64,000 nucleotides of DNA from Isoetes taiwanensis (Eukaryota; Streptophyta; Lycopodiopsida; Isoetales; Isoetaceae), in NCBI GenBank assembly GCA_021234155.1, contig JAJEKV010000067.1:996094-1060093 (forward strand), read 5' to 3'. Under the pieces are notes generated by a model. The model made no database searches, was not told the DNA's origin, and saw only the letters and a program-made list of their open reading frames with translations. The number at the start of each line of letters is the position of its first letter. Positions within the stretch are counted from its first letter, which is position 1. The translations under genes were made by a program, and so were the position numbers. Shown here piece by piece: positions 34,322 through 44,695 of this stretch.

Positions 34322-34514
34322 ATTAATTGTGATATTCTACCTTGCCATTTTGGAATTCTATATGTCAAACATTTTTGTTGATGGGATAACGCTTTTGTTT
34401 ATATATGTGGCAACCGAAAGGTAGTGATGATTAGTTATTTCTTGAATGTGTTGGTGAGTTGGAGGGAAATGGATTTCAAACCAAGTTGGAAGGGTCCTTG
34501 ATCATGAAAGTGGA

Positions 34515-35429
34515 GTAGGCTCTATATTCTACAACACCAACTAGTTGAAGGAGATAAAAAATCAAGATCTTGGCTTGGCATAGTTGGAGGAAATAATTTC
34601 AAACATTTGGCTTTCTCGAGCTAGGGACCTATTGAATCTAATTGCAGAAAGAAAATACACTGAGGCCTTGTTTCTTGAGTTCGATCATTTATGTACTAGA
34701 AACTTTATAGCGAACATTGACCAAAATTGACATAAATAACATCAAACAACATGTTAAAAAGTCTTAACATTACAAAAAGATAATGATTTCATTATGCTCT
34801 AGGTGACTTTATATAGGGGAGCAATAGTTTGGCTGCCGGGAGCAGGTCCCCCTCTGTGCCAAAGAAAACCAACTACAGTTCCCTTACAACATAGTTGGAA
34901 ATTTGTCAATATCTAGGATATGATGTGCATGAAGCTCATCCTTGCAGCGTGACATCAATCTTGGCATAAGCTGAAACAGTTCAGCGATTGTTCACATGTT
35001 CTTCACTGGCAACCAAAACAAATTCAAGCAACCCAACTTCTAGCTTGTAGTGTTGCATGGCCTAAGCTCATCTTCCTCTAGTCATATGCAAAAGAAGAAA
35101 TACTCCGAGAAGGAAGTCACAAGGAAGTCCAATTGCTAGCCAAAATATCTAAAAAAAAAAGCATGTTAGACAACATGATTAAAATAAAATACATGAATAA
35201 GTATAGACTAACCTCAGCTCCGGCTCCATCTTTGAATAAGACTTTTTAAGAAGAATAGGCTCCACTTTGAGTAATTGATGATAGCATAGAAATTGACATC
35301 ATAAGCTTCTTCGTATCCTCTTCGTATTCTAAGTCTACAGATTTCCCTTTCTGGGATGTCCACGTCTAAGAATTTTGTAGGAATCCACAAAATACAAAGA
35401 AACTCAAACCATTGTTAGATTTTGAAGCA
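34515..35429. other. Interval between copy 1 and the ATL gene
   Basis: Sequence unique to this locus in the window. No recognisable coding sequence and no clear repeat. It should hold the promoter and leader of the ATL-type gene, but no single element stands out. Confidence 0.5.
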
Positions 35430-35900
35430 ATGGGTCGTCGGGATCCGCCTAGTATAATCGTTCCTTTGTGCTGTTATTCTAAGCGCTACAAGGAAGGCTT
35501 GTTGCATGGCGAAATTTTTATTGGTATGGTTCTTAGCTTCGCGGCCTTGATCGTCACTTCGTTTGTTCTTTTGGTCTATTGCTTTGTTCAATTCAATTCT
35601 ATGTATTCTATTTGGAGGGCAAACAGGGTGGCTGATAATGGAGCTCGTAATCTCAGACTGGTTGGAAATGGATTGGATCGATCTGCCATTCAAAAAATTC
35701 CTGTGCTTGTTTTTCAGAAAAATGAGGCAGTAGTTCTGCATTGTGTAGTATGTCTCACTACGTGTGAAGGTGGTGAGAAATTGAGAGTATTGCCTACATG
35801 TAACCATTCCTTTCATGTTTCTTGTGTTGATAAATGGCTTCAAATGCATCCAAATTGTCCCATTTGCAGGGCTCAAGCTGTTACTATGCAATCACAATAA
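35430..35900 (+). CDS. ATL-type RING-H2 E3 ubiquitin ligase
   Basis: A 156-residue, single-exon protein that looks intact. Order: short N-terminus, one membrane segment at about residues 29-53 (IFIGMVLSFAALIVTSFVLL), a basic stretch, the GLD motif (residues 81-83, NGLDRSAIQKIPVLVF), and a RING-H2 finger at 105-146. Zinc ligands fit C105, C108, C124, H126, H129, C132, C143 and C146, with the conserved tryptophan in VDKWL and the closing CPICR. This is the layout of the plant ATL family, membrane-anchored E3 ligases that pass ubiquitin from an E2 to substrates, often in stress signalling. The ATG at 35430 is chosen because upstream in-frame codons have no ATG before the TTG at 35412. It is a short ATL with no extended C-terminus, and the only convincing host gene here. 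Confidence 0.9.
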   Translation: MGRRDPPSIIVPLCCYSKRYKEGLLHGEIFIGMVLSFAALIVTSFVLLVYCFVQFNSMYSIWRANRVADNGARNLRLVGNGLDRSAIQKIPVLVFQKNEAVVLHCVVCLTTCEGGEKLRVLPTCNHSFHVSCVDKWLQMHPNCPICRAQAVTMQSQ

Positions 35901-36900
35901 AAAGCTGCCGCGTTATCAGTAGTCTAGAAGATTAGAACTGAATTGAATTTTGTTGAATTTTAAAGGGTTATAGATTTCTTCCTATAGACTATAGACATGG
36001 AAGATTAAATAATTCTTTGTTCTACTACACTCTAATGGACGTACCATTATGTGGAGAACATCATAAGGTGGACTTCTGTTTCATGGTATACATTCCGTCT
36101 GTCAAGAAAGAAGTAACGTTAACATCAAGATGATGATAGATGGTGATTGAAAGGTATAGGCCTTTGGAGTTTTCATATATTTTTCATCTCAATACGGTCA
36201 CGTGCACTTACTTTGTTTTAGTAAGATTGTTATGTGTGACCTACCAATTGGTTATTTTTATGCAAGAGGTAACATCTTAACCAAACAAAATTCTTTTATC
36301 TAGTGGATCAAATCACCACACAAGCCCTAGGGACAAGTAGCCTCGTATAAATGGACTTGGATTTTGTCATATACAATGTGCTTTCCATTGATATTTGGTG
36401 GTAGCAGTGGCGACATTATAGTAATTGGAATGTTATGGAAGAGCTATTAGGATGTTGTTTATCTCTTATCTACATAATTCCCCATTGGGTAGTGAATATA
36501 TTGCTTGTCACGTCTTAAAATGAGCTATTAGGATGTTGTTTATCCCTTATCTCTATAATTCACCATTGGCTAGAGAATATATTGCTTGACATATCCTGGA
36601 CAACCAAAACCTTTGTTCTGCCTATTAATCAAGGGATTGTGATGTGCAAAGGCCGTATCCACACTAGAGCCTGCCTTACCACAAAAACATCAAGCAAATC
36701 TGGGACAAAAGCGAACCACAACTTCTTAATTCAAACTTTATCCCAGCTAGCTTCTCGAATAAAACTGCTTGCCTTCTTTGTCAGACAAGATTTTTTTCTG
36801 CTAGTCAAGCTTATGGATCAAGCCCTAATTTAAATGGCTGAGATCATCTGATTGAAATTGAAGGCCGAGATCTATCGCACGACTACCCACTGCCGTGATT
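35901..36900. other. Interval downstream of the ATL gene, with an 81-bp tandem duplication
   Basis: No coding sequence recognised. A segment starting gagctattaggatgttgttt at 36441 is repeated at 36522 with a few changes (period 81). The rest is ordinary AT-rich sequence. Confidence 0.5.
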
Positions 36901-36917
36901 AGTCATGATTTGATCTC

Positions 36918-37386
36918 TTAAGGGGAAAGGAAAAGGAAAGGGGAGGAAAGGCATGGGTAAAAGGGAAAAAGGGCATGGGAAAGGGGGAAGAGAGAAAGGG
37001 CAAAGAAAGGGAAAAAAGGAAGGGAAAAATAGCATGGAAAAAATGAAAAAAAAGAATAGAAATGGAGAGGGAGAAAGGGAAGGAAAAAAGGGAAATCCGA
37101 AAAAGGGAAGGAAAGGTGGAAAAGGAGAAAAAAAGGTAAAGAAAAAGAAAGGGAAGAAGGGATGTTAACAAGGTGCATGGAAAAGGGACATGGAAAAAAG
37201 AAAAAAGAAAAAAGGGAAGGGAAAATGGAAAAGGAACCCGGAAAAGAGGAAAAGGAAAAAGGAAAAGAAAAAAGGTGAGGAAAAGGGAAGATAAAAAAAC
37301 ATCGAAAAAGGAAAAGAAAGGGAAAGAGGAGAAAAAGGGAGGGGGAAAGACTAAAGAGAAAAAAGGGCAAAAGGTGCGAATAGTGT
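36918..37386 (+). repeat. Polypurine tract of about 470 bp
   Basis: The plus strand is almost only A and G, with ggaaaaggaaa- and agggaaaa-type blocks and only occasional T or C. Long open frames on both strands (lysine/glutamate-rich forward, serine/phenylalanine-rich reverse) are a by-product of composition. Such tracts can form triplex or other non-B DNA. Confidence 0.9.
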
Positions 37387-37995
37387 GATATTAAGGAGAT
37401 GGATAACTAACATGGCGTATTTTTTTTATGGCAAGGTGGATTTCTTATATTTCATCTGAAGAAAATACTAGAATAGGGCTCGCATGAAACCAACAAACCG
37501 CCCGAGACTAGGCTTCTCATTCATCTCAGCAGATTTTCTACAATGGTGGATAGTGGGTAGCCGCACACATGCGAACTACCCATGAAAAATAAAGGGAATA
37601 TCCAATTATATAATTTGGACCCCATAAAATACAATGCTAATAGATGTTTGGCTGGTGTACCTGCCGAAAGCTTATCACCGGGATTAAAAAACCCCTCCCT
37701 TTCGGGTTTTCGAGGAAAAACCCTAGTGATAAGCCTTCGGGAAGGGGCTTGGACAAACGTAAGGCAGAGAAATCGCTCCCAAATCCCACGAATGGAGAAG
37801 TCGAACAGATTCCGCTCGCCAACCTGTACCTGCACATCACCAACACAAAAAAACGTAACAACACAAACCTCCCAGAGTGGAGGGGCTGATCACGCGTGCC
37901 ACGCCGACAAGAAAACAAAAAACTCGGGCAAATAGAGGGGCTGGTCATGCGTGCCAAGCGACAAATACAATAAACAAAGAAGGGGGGAGGGTGGG
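37387..37995. other. Interval with nested inverted repeat
   Basis: At 37670-37682 gcttatcaccggg pairs with ccctagtgataagc at 37721-37734. Inside the loop aaaaacccc (37686-37694) pairs with gggtttt (37704-37710). No coding sequence is recognised. Near 37450-37500 there is a fragment related to the GCATGC repeat family (atagggctcgcatgaaacca). Confidence 0.5.
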
Positions 37996-38550
37996 TTCAA
38001 AGAGAATAAGGTACCGGCGAGAGAGAAGAGGAAGCTATGAGACGTTGATGCGTAACCGCCAAAAATAGCTGAACTCCCAACCGTGAGAAGGCATGCGCCG
38101 CATGCATGCATGCAAGACATGCATGCTCGCCCCATTCTAGAATGGCGATCCGATGTCTTGGATCGATGGGATTCTAGAATGGGGCTCGCATAAATAAACC
38201 GCCTGAATACCAAAGGACTTCCTTAACAAAACTAGGATCGAGGACGAAGGTCACAGGATGAAAGCTAAAGAAGAGCCAAGGCCAAGAAAGGACATGCCAC
38301 AGCATGAAAGAAACGCCAAATTGGCCAAACCAAGCAGGGAGAAGCCCCTCCCCTGCCTGGATTAAATTCAAAGAGAATAAAGTACTGCTGAGAGAGAAGA
38401 GGAAGCGCCGATGAGATGTTGATGCAGAACCGTGCCTAAAATAGCGAACTCCCAACCAGAGAAGGCATGCGCCGCATGCATGCATACAAGACGTGCATGC
38501 TCGCCCCATTCTAGAATGGCGATCCGATGTCTCGGATCGATGGGATACAT
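37996..38550. repeat. GCATGC-rich tandem repeats, copy 2
   Basis: Two units start ttcaaagagaataa at 37996 and 38367, a period of 371. Each contains gaaggcatgcgccgcatgcatgc and ends in ctagaatggcgatccgatgt. They match the units at the start of the window. The RY-type palindromes (catgcatg) are the most striking content. Confidence 0.75.
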
Positions 38551-38677
38551 AAAGAAAAAGAGTGGTGGCATCACTCCAAGATCAGGCTCCCTTACATAAG
38601 GAAGTTCCAAAATGATGTACATTAGGCTTAATGTGACCTTTGGCTTAGAAGCCATGAGGCCAGAAAATGGTTTAAAG

Positions 38678-39055
38678 CTAAAGATTAAAATAATAGAGCA
38701 TAAATAAAATATGTTCGGAATCATCCTTTTGACTTCTTCTATATCTCGAGTTGTGAAGTGCATAAACATAGTCAGCAGCATCAATCAGACATTGAATGGT
38801 GAGAACTACTGCAGTTATGTTGCCAAATATGAACAAAAATTTACCCAACTGCTTGATGGTGTCAGTGGACAAATCCAAAATCAGAAGGACATGGACTTCA
38901 TGCCTCAGTTGCCACTTATGGAACAAATTTTCAAAGTATGGCTTCAGTCCATTAAATCTTCAGATATCTGCTCGATCCAACATCTTCTTCATGGCCATTG
39001 CATTAAGTACCTCTTGTTTCAACAAAAGTATATTGTACCTCTCTTTGTCCAGTCT
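38678..39055 (-). pseudogene. Unrecognised minus-strand gene relic, copy 2
   Basis: Same relic as at 658-1020, slightly better preserved. The minus strand reads RLDKERYN, AMKKMLDRADI, a stop, then LKPYFENLFHKWQLRHEVHV and the hydrophobic GKFLFIFGNITAVVL segment. Family not recognised. The stop directly after ADI is present in this copy, so the decay predates or accompanies the duplication. Confidence 0.4.
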
Positions 39056-39947
39056 CTCGCGCTAATGCACCTAATTTAGCTAGCCTCCTCTACTGCTATG
39101 TGAAGCAAACCATTGACATCATAGAATAATAAAATAGAAATTGAAACTTCCCCTAACGGTTCCACCACTCTCTGTCATAGTTCTTGTCCTTCTGTTTTTT
39201 ATGAGCCCTAGCTGATTCTGCCAAGATAGAGAGGAGGCAGCACTTCAGCCAAGTAAGATTAGAGCACTTTTTTTCAATTTCTACTCTATTTCTATCAGGA
39301 ATAGATTTAATACTCCGTACGTTTTATATACAATACGTATTATCCATATGATAGGGCACAAATTTGCCGTATAAAACGTAAAAAATACAGCAAAAAAATT
39401 TTCCGGCGTCGGAAGACTTTTGCGTACGTGAAAAGAACTAAAGCTTCCTTGAGTTCACACATGAGATTAAATTTGTGCATTGATTTCATAGCCAGCCTAC
39501 AACATATTAGCTTCAACAAGCACAACAAGAAATCGATTCTGGTCTGATAGATGCTTGCTTGATTTGATGGAAATGCTACTTAAGAGGTAAGTGAGAATTT
39601 ATTCACAAATTAATTCAAGACTTTTGAGTGAGGCAGTGAACTTGTTATATATATTCTGTTGTTGCAACTTGCATCCAACCATCTACATTCTACAATGAGG
39701 CCTAAGAGCACATTATGGGCTGATGCATGCTCAAAGATTCAGCCAGTATTAAATGCAAGTAAAGGGAGTGGAAATAAACATTTTACTTGTAAATTTTGTG
39801 GCCACTCATCCACTGGCATGCTTGAAAACAGTTTTCTCTTGTATTAATCTATGTATTTCAGTTTTAAGTGTTAAAAGGCTCCTAAATAAAAGGTATAATG
39901 GCTGCTATGGATTTAGAGTATTTTGCAATAGTTTTTAATTTTTTTTT

Positions 39948-40040
39948 AAAACGCATCTTAACCGCATCTTAAATTATAGATGTTGATGCTTTAGATGCTT
40001 ACGATGTATCGCATCTAACGCATCTCTCTTAAGATGCTTT
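39948..40040. repeat. GATGC/GCATC motif cluster, copy 2
   Basis: Copy of the cluster at 1911-2004, with a 3-base shortening near 39980. Same mixed-orientation gcatc/gatgc content. Confidence 0.5.
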
Positions 40041-40359
40041 TGAACTTAGAGCAAAATTTATAGCATGGTTGGCTCGATAAAATCGATGAATCCTTAGTCT
40101 ATCTCATAGGAAATTGTGGAGTGGAATGGATCATTCATATCTAGGGATAAATGCACATTGTGACAAGCTTAAGTTTGATAGCGTTGCTCCAAATTCAAAT
40201 AATGGGATTCTCTTCTTGATTTTTTCTTTGTGGATGGGACAATTGACAAGCAAAGGATACTCCATTTGCAATGCCTATATGATCGATTACACAAACCCTC
40301 AACTCAACCATGTAATTCTCATTCTTGATTCTCGGGAGGTAGATTTATCTAGACCATAA

Positions 40360-40522
40360 TGGAAGGATGTTGTTTCATGGTCTTCCACTGTAGCTGCAAA
40401 TCCTAAGCATAGTATGGTAAGCGCACTTTAGCTTGCTGTCATGATGGCATGGTTGATGACTATGTTTCACCTGCAATGGAGCATTACAATTGCATGGTTC
40501 ATCTACTTGGCACGATGCCTGG
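40360..40522 (+). pseudogene. PPR protein relic, copy 2
   Basis: Same fragment as 2320-2482: KDVVSWSSTVAA in one frame and GMVDDYVSPAMEHYNCMVHL in the next, ending at a stop after LLGTMPG. Frameshift and stop are shared with copy 1, so the gene was dead before the duplication. Confidence 0.6.
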
Positions 40523-41329
40523 ATAATGCAGACGATTTAATGAACAACATGTCACAAAAGAGAGAAACTACATTGTTCATCTAGGCACTTTACTTCATGA
40601 AATCGGATACCTGGAAATTCACATGCAAAATGCACTTCTCTTTGTGATTAAGGTTTCCATGTACTCATAAATGTAGGTTCTCAACCTACCATATTTATTG
40701 CAGTATAGCGTTTGCAACGAGTTATTGTTCTAACAATCACTATACAACTGTCCAAACAACTTAATGAAATCCTTACTAGCTATATGGATACCATAGTTGT
40801 TATGTGAAAACTCAATACATCTTTTTGTGCATGATGAACCACTTTACAATTCAACTAAAAAAGACTCATGAGCCAATATATGGGTGCCCTTGCTAGAGAA
40901 ACACTTAGCATTCACAATTATGAAGAATTATATATGCTCTTTGCGCCACATGTTGGTATCTTCTCATTTGATGTACAATTCTACTTAGACACCGAAGTGA
41001 CCTTTCTTGCCTATAAAATACAGGAGAAACTTTTTTGGGCCTATAAAATTTAAGAAAGAAATTTTCAAACATCCAAACTCACCCTTTCTACATCCACATA
41101 TAATAGATGTCAACTTAAATCCTGATATGGTAAATTTCAACTTGAATAACGTCAATAGTAGAGTTTCATTCTATCTAGCATCATCTATTCAATCCAACCA
41201 AATACCCCACATTAACTTATATTTCTACTTATGTCCGGCAATGTCGGGCACCCCTTATTACATGTCAAAATTTGAGATGCTCATTATATTACTAGAGAAG
41301 AGAGTTGAAAGTCATTAGATTTCCTTTTT

Positions 41330-41730
41330 CTATAACACAAACCATTACATTACACGCATTAAAATTAAATTCCCCCTTAAACCCCCTTTTGTTTGGGTGC
41401 ATATTCACACGGGGGGTGACTCCGGGCAACGAGAGCTGTTGGATAGGCATATTCACCCCTTATTCCTTAATCTACACCGTACACAAAATTCCTCGTTTGT
41501 GGGGTATGGATGTATAGAAATTATGATACTGTATAACAAGATTTGCAAAATACTATAAGATTTCAAGCAATATACTATATGGTGTTGATTTTGTACATGC
41601 AATACATAATTAAAAGGGCTCTCGCCGCCCTCACGTCACCCCCGTGAATATGCACCCAAACAAAAGGGGGTTTAAGGGGGTTTAAGGGGAATTTAATTTT
41701 AATCGTGTAATGTAATGGTTTGTGTTATAG
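41330..41730. mobile_element. Inverted-repeat MITE-like element, 401 bp, copy 2 only
   Basis: Left end ctataacacaaaccattaca continuing ttacacg (41330-41356) is matched in reverse by cgtgtaatgtaatggtttgtgttatag (41704-41730). The arms extend for about 100 bases, including tttgtttgggtgcatattcac. The centre has no coding capacity. Copy 1 has no trace of it. The superfamily is not clear because no unambiguous target duplication can be read. Confidence 0.75.
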
Positions 41731-43745
41731 GTTGTGGTTTTTTTGTTCTTCCGGGGGCAATGAAAATTGTCTATGATTGTTGTGTACATCGCTATAGGTT
41801 CTTGTGCCTAAGACGATTGTGCTCCTACTGCACTATATCTCTAAAAGAGTGGTTTCCAACCTAAGAGCAAACAAATCATGTGAAACCTAAATATTTCAGT
41901 CTAAATATTGAAAGGGAATAAAACATGCCCTCAACCATACGCACAACTAATACAAGGCTTGCATTAAGTCACAAATTTGCAAAAGGATGTAGACCAAGCT
42001 AACAGATAATACACATAATAAATATGTAGGAAAATCTTAGTTGAAGAAACATGTCCAGAAATAGGTATGCATACAAATGGCATGCATACAAATTGGCGTG
42101 CTAAATTCTCGAGAACATATCCAAATGAAATGGATTGTAATGGATATAGATCAAAACCTTCATGGTGAAAGATATGCCCGTAATGAGAAAACCAAAGAAT
42201 AGATGCACCAACCTGAAATGGCCAAAAAGATAAGACCCAAGGAAGCTTCGATTCATAAGTGAAACCAATCTGGCAGACTATTAGGTCTTCTTTAACAATC
42301 TAATAACAATCTGATGTGTGGCATCTACGAAGATGTTGGCAACTCAACACATTACCGAAATCTCGGTGACAAAGTGAGCTTGGGACAATTTTTTTTCGTC
42401 ATCCTAAATCATGCATGTGTCCAGTGGCATTAAGCCATTGATCTACAATTCATTAAAGACCTTTGTGCCATGGCCTTGTAGGGGCGTAATTAGTCGTGTT
42501 TATCATAGTAGATAATAGATGTACGAGAATAAAATCGTGCTTCAAACCCGGTAAAAAGAACAAATATGGCTTAGGACATTTGCAAGCCTTCCATCCGTTG
42601 TGCTTTTAAAAGTGCATCTTCGCTATGAGCGTAAAAACCAAAGAAAGAACTATTCCAATAGTTTTGAGGTCGTGGCAAGGGATGAATAAAATGATCATTT
42701 TATGTCGATTATGTCAATAAATAAAAAAAAAAGAAAGAAATAGTATCTTACCCGATTTTGGAACCCGAGAGCTTCCGAGGAAGAAGCGAAAGGGGAGGGG
42801 CCGAGGAAAAATCCCGGCCATATCCTTCGCCATATCGCGTATAAGACTTCAGATGCTTTTAAATTATGTTTTCCACAACCAACTTGCACTCCCAAATTTC
42901 GCTTTTGTTTGCCCGATACCCGTTGAATGCAAGGCTCAAGAATGTCTCGCCAAATAATTCCTTGCATAGTTGAGAGGTCGCTCCAACTTTTCACGAACCG
43001 AGGAAGAAATTCCTTGTCGATACTCAATTTTGGCGACAAAGATCGCCCCGCCAAAATCAAAGACCCAAATCAAAGACCTCGGCTGAAATGCGTAAGCCTG
43101 GAAACAAGACGAAATATGAGATATGGAAAATGCCTTGTTGGAATCGCTGCGAAAATCGACCCTTTGCAGAGGAATCGAGAGGCAAAGGATTTGCTTAAGA
43201 ATCTCATACTTTTTGCGTAAACCATCCAAGACTTGGTTCTTCTAATCGGCTATGGCGGCCCCTTTTCGGAACAATAGGGCCTTATAATCTGAATATAGAC
43301 CCAAATCAAAGACCCTCGCTGAAATGCGTAAGTCGGAAATAAGACGAAATATGAGATATGGAAATCGACCCCTGCAGAAGAATCATAGGCAAAGGATTTG
43401 CTCGAATTTTGGCAGCATCGCTCCTGCCTTATGCCTGCAAAACCAGGAAATATCTAAATGGCTTCAGCTAACCCTAAAGTAGCACGGCTCGAGCCCTGCA
43501 TGCACACCACTTCTAAATAAATCATAGAAATACAAAACAATGGGGATAAATTTTAAATAAACCATGGAAATAAAAATAAAACCCTGCTAAAAAGGGGGTA
43601 AACCATTGAAGATATGGATTTCAAGAAAAAAATACGGGGCGCACTCTAGAAGTACTGATTAGTATGCCTCGCAGAATACCCCCATCAAATCATATAAAAA
43701 CCATAGCAAAACCCGTACAAAAATACAAAAAAAACCCCCTGTTAT
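41731..43745. other. Copy-2-private segment, with a 236-bp-period duplication
   Basis: Sequence absent from copy 1, ending ttattttgctac at about 43755, where homology to 3387 resumes. Two related stretches, 43062-43200 and 43298-43415, start gacccaaatcaaagacc and share aaataagacgaaatatgagatatgg-like text. Minus-strand frames at 42695-43060 and 42936-43229 read SSCFQAYAFQPRSLIWVFDF but have no recognised motif. It may be captured or unrelated inserted DNA. Confidence 0.45.
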
Positions 43746-44451
43746 TTTGCTACATATTGACGACATGTAATTTTGCTACAAGAAGATAATTCTGAACATT
43801 TAAAACATTGGTCCTAATTACTCAGATGGACAAGATACTTATGACAAGCAATAGTTCTCTCCATGTTAGCAAGCAAATGAGAATGATTCTGATATTGTAT
43901 TACAAAATCTAAGGAAGAACAAACAAAATGTTTTGTGATATATACTTGATGTCCTATCTAAATTGATCCAACAAATAAGACTTTTCTAAGCCTCATCTCA
44001 AACTATTCCTCGCTAATAATAATAATCTAGCACATCTCTACAATTTTGCTATATTGGAAGGTATAATGCATCAAATACAAAGAACAATGTACATTGAGAG
44101 CTTTATCATTAATGTAAAAAGGAGGTGCACATATATATAGTAACCAATACATTCACCATTGATATATCCAGCTGACACTGAACAACATATCGTTCTTTAT
44201 TATTGTAATGATGGATTTATATACGTAGTCAGTTCCTCAATCAAGGGATGGAGTATGTTAGGAATAGAATAGATTTTTTAACGTCCACGGAGACCTATAG
44301 GTCATGGGACCCATACAATGGGCTAGTAGAATCATTACTACTAGGATTAAAAAACATCCAATAATTCCCCTCACACCCACATTTTAGCATCATGTCAATC
44401 ACAAAAAATCATCACATTCTTTATTCTAACCAACTGTCAAATAACCACCCC

Positions 44452-44695
44452 TTCAAATTGAGAGGTTCTTCTTACCATACATAATTCTATTCCTTGCCTT
44501 CCAAATATTCTATAATGCGATAAACATAATAGTGTTGGCAAAAGCACAATTGTTTTGAATATAGGTTAATAAATTGCCAGTGACTTTCAAGGGGAATAGA
44601 AAACCCAACTTATCATTAAACCAAGGCCAAAAAGGATTAAGCTTAGGGCAAAGGAAGATGTGGTCAAGATTTTCTTCCATCCTGCAATCAAGATG
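44452..44695 (-). mobile_element. LINE-B 3' tail piece, copy 2
   Basis: Counterpart of 4084-4327, minus strand zf-RVT text (MEENLDHIFLCPKLNPFW). LINE-A starts at 44696, directly after aagatg. Confidence 0.7.

Larger units (their letters stand above)
165..34514 (+). repeat. Copy 1 of a large direct segmental duplication
   Basis: This span matches 37996-52932 nearly base for base in three collinear pieces: about 165-3276, about 3387-6855 and 26747-34514. Matching landmarks are 691/38711, 2812/40868, 4206/44574 and 31170/51637. Copy 1 is longer because it holds a CACTA element at 6856-26746 and a LINE fragment at 32490-34321 that copy 2 lacks. The right edge of homology is tgatcatgaaagtgga ending at 34514. 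Copy 1 continues there into unique sequence, while copy 2 runs into an LTR-like end. True tandem duplication and two haplotypes assembled in series are both possible. Confidence 0.9.

Noticed and set aside
35415-35891. 158-codon minus-strand frame
   Set aside because: It is antisense to the ATL-type gene, which has full family motifs; the minus frame has none.
36918-37386. Long lysine-rich and serine/phenylalanine-rich open frames
   Set aside because: They result from the purine-only composition, which removes stop codons; no protein features.
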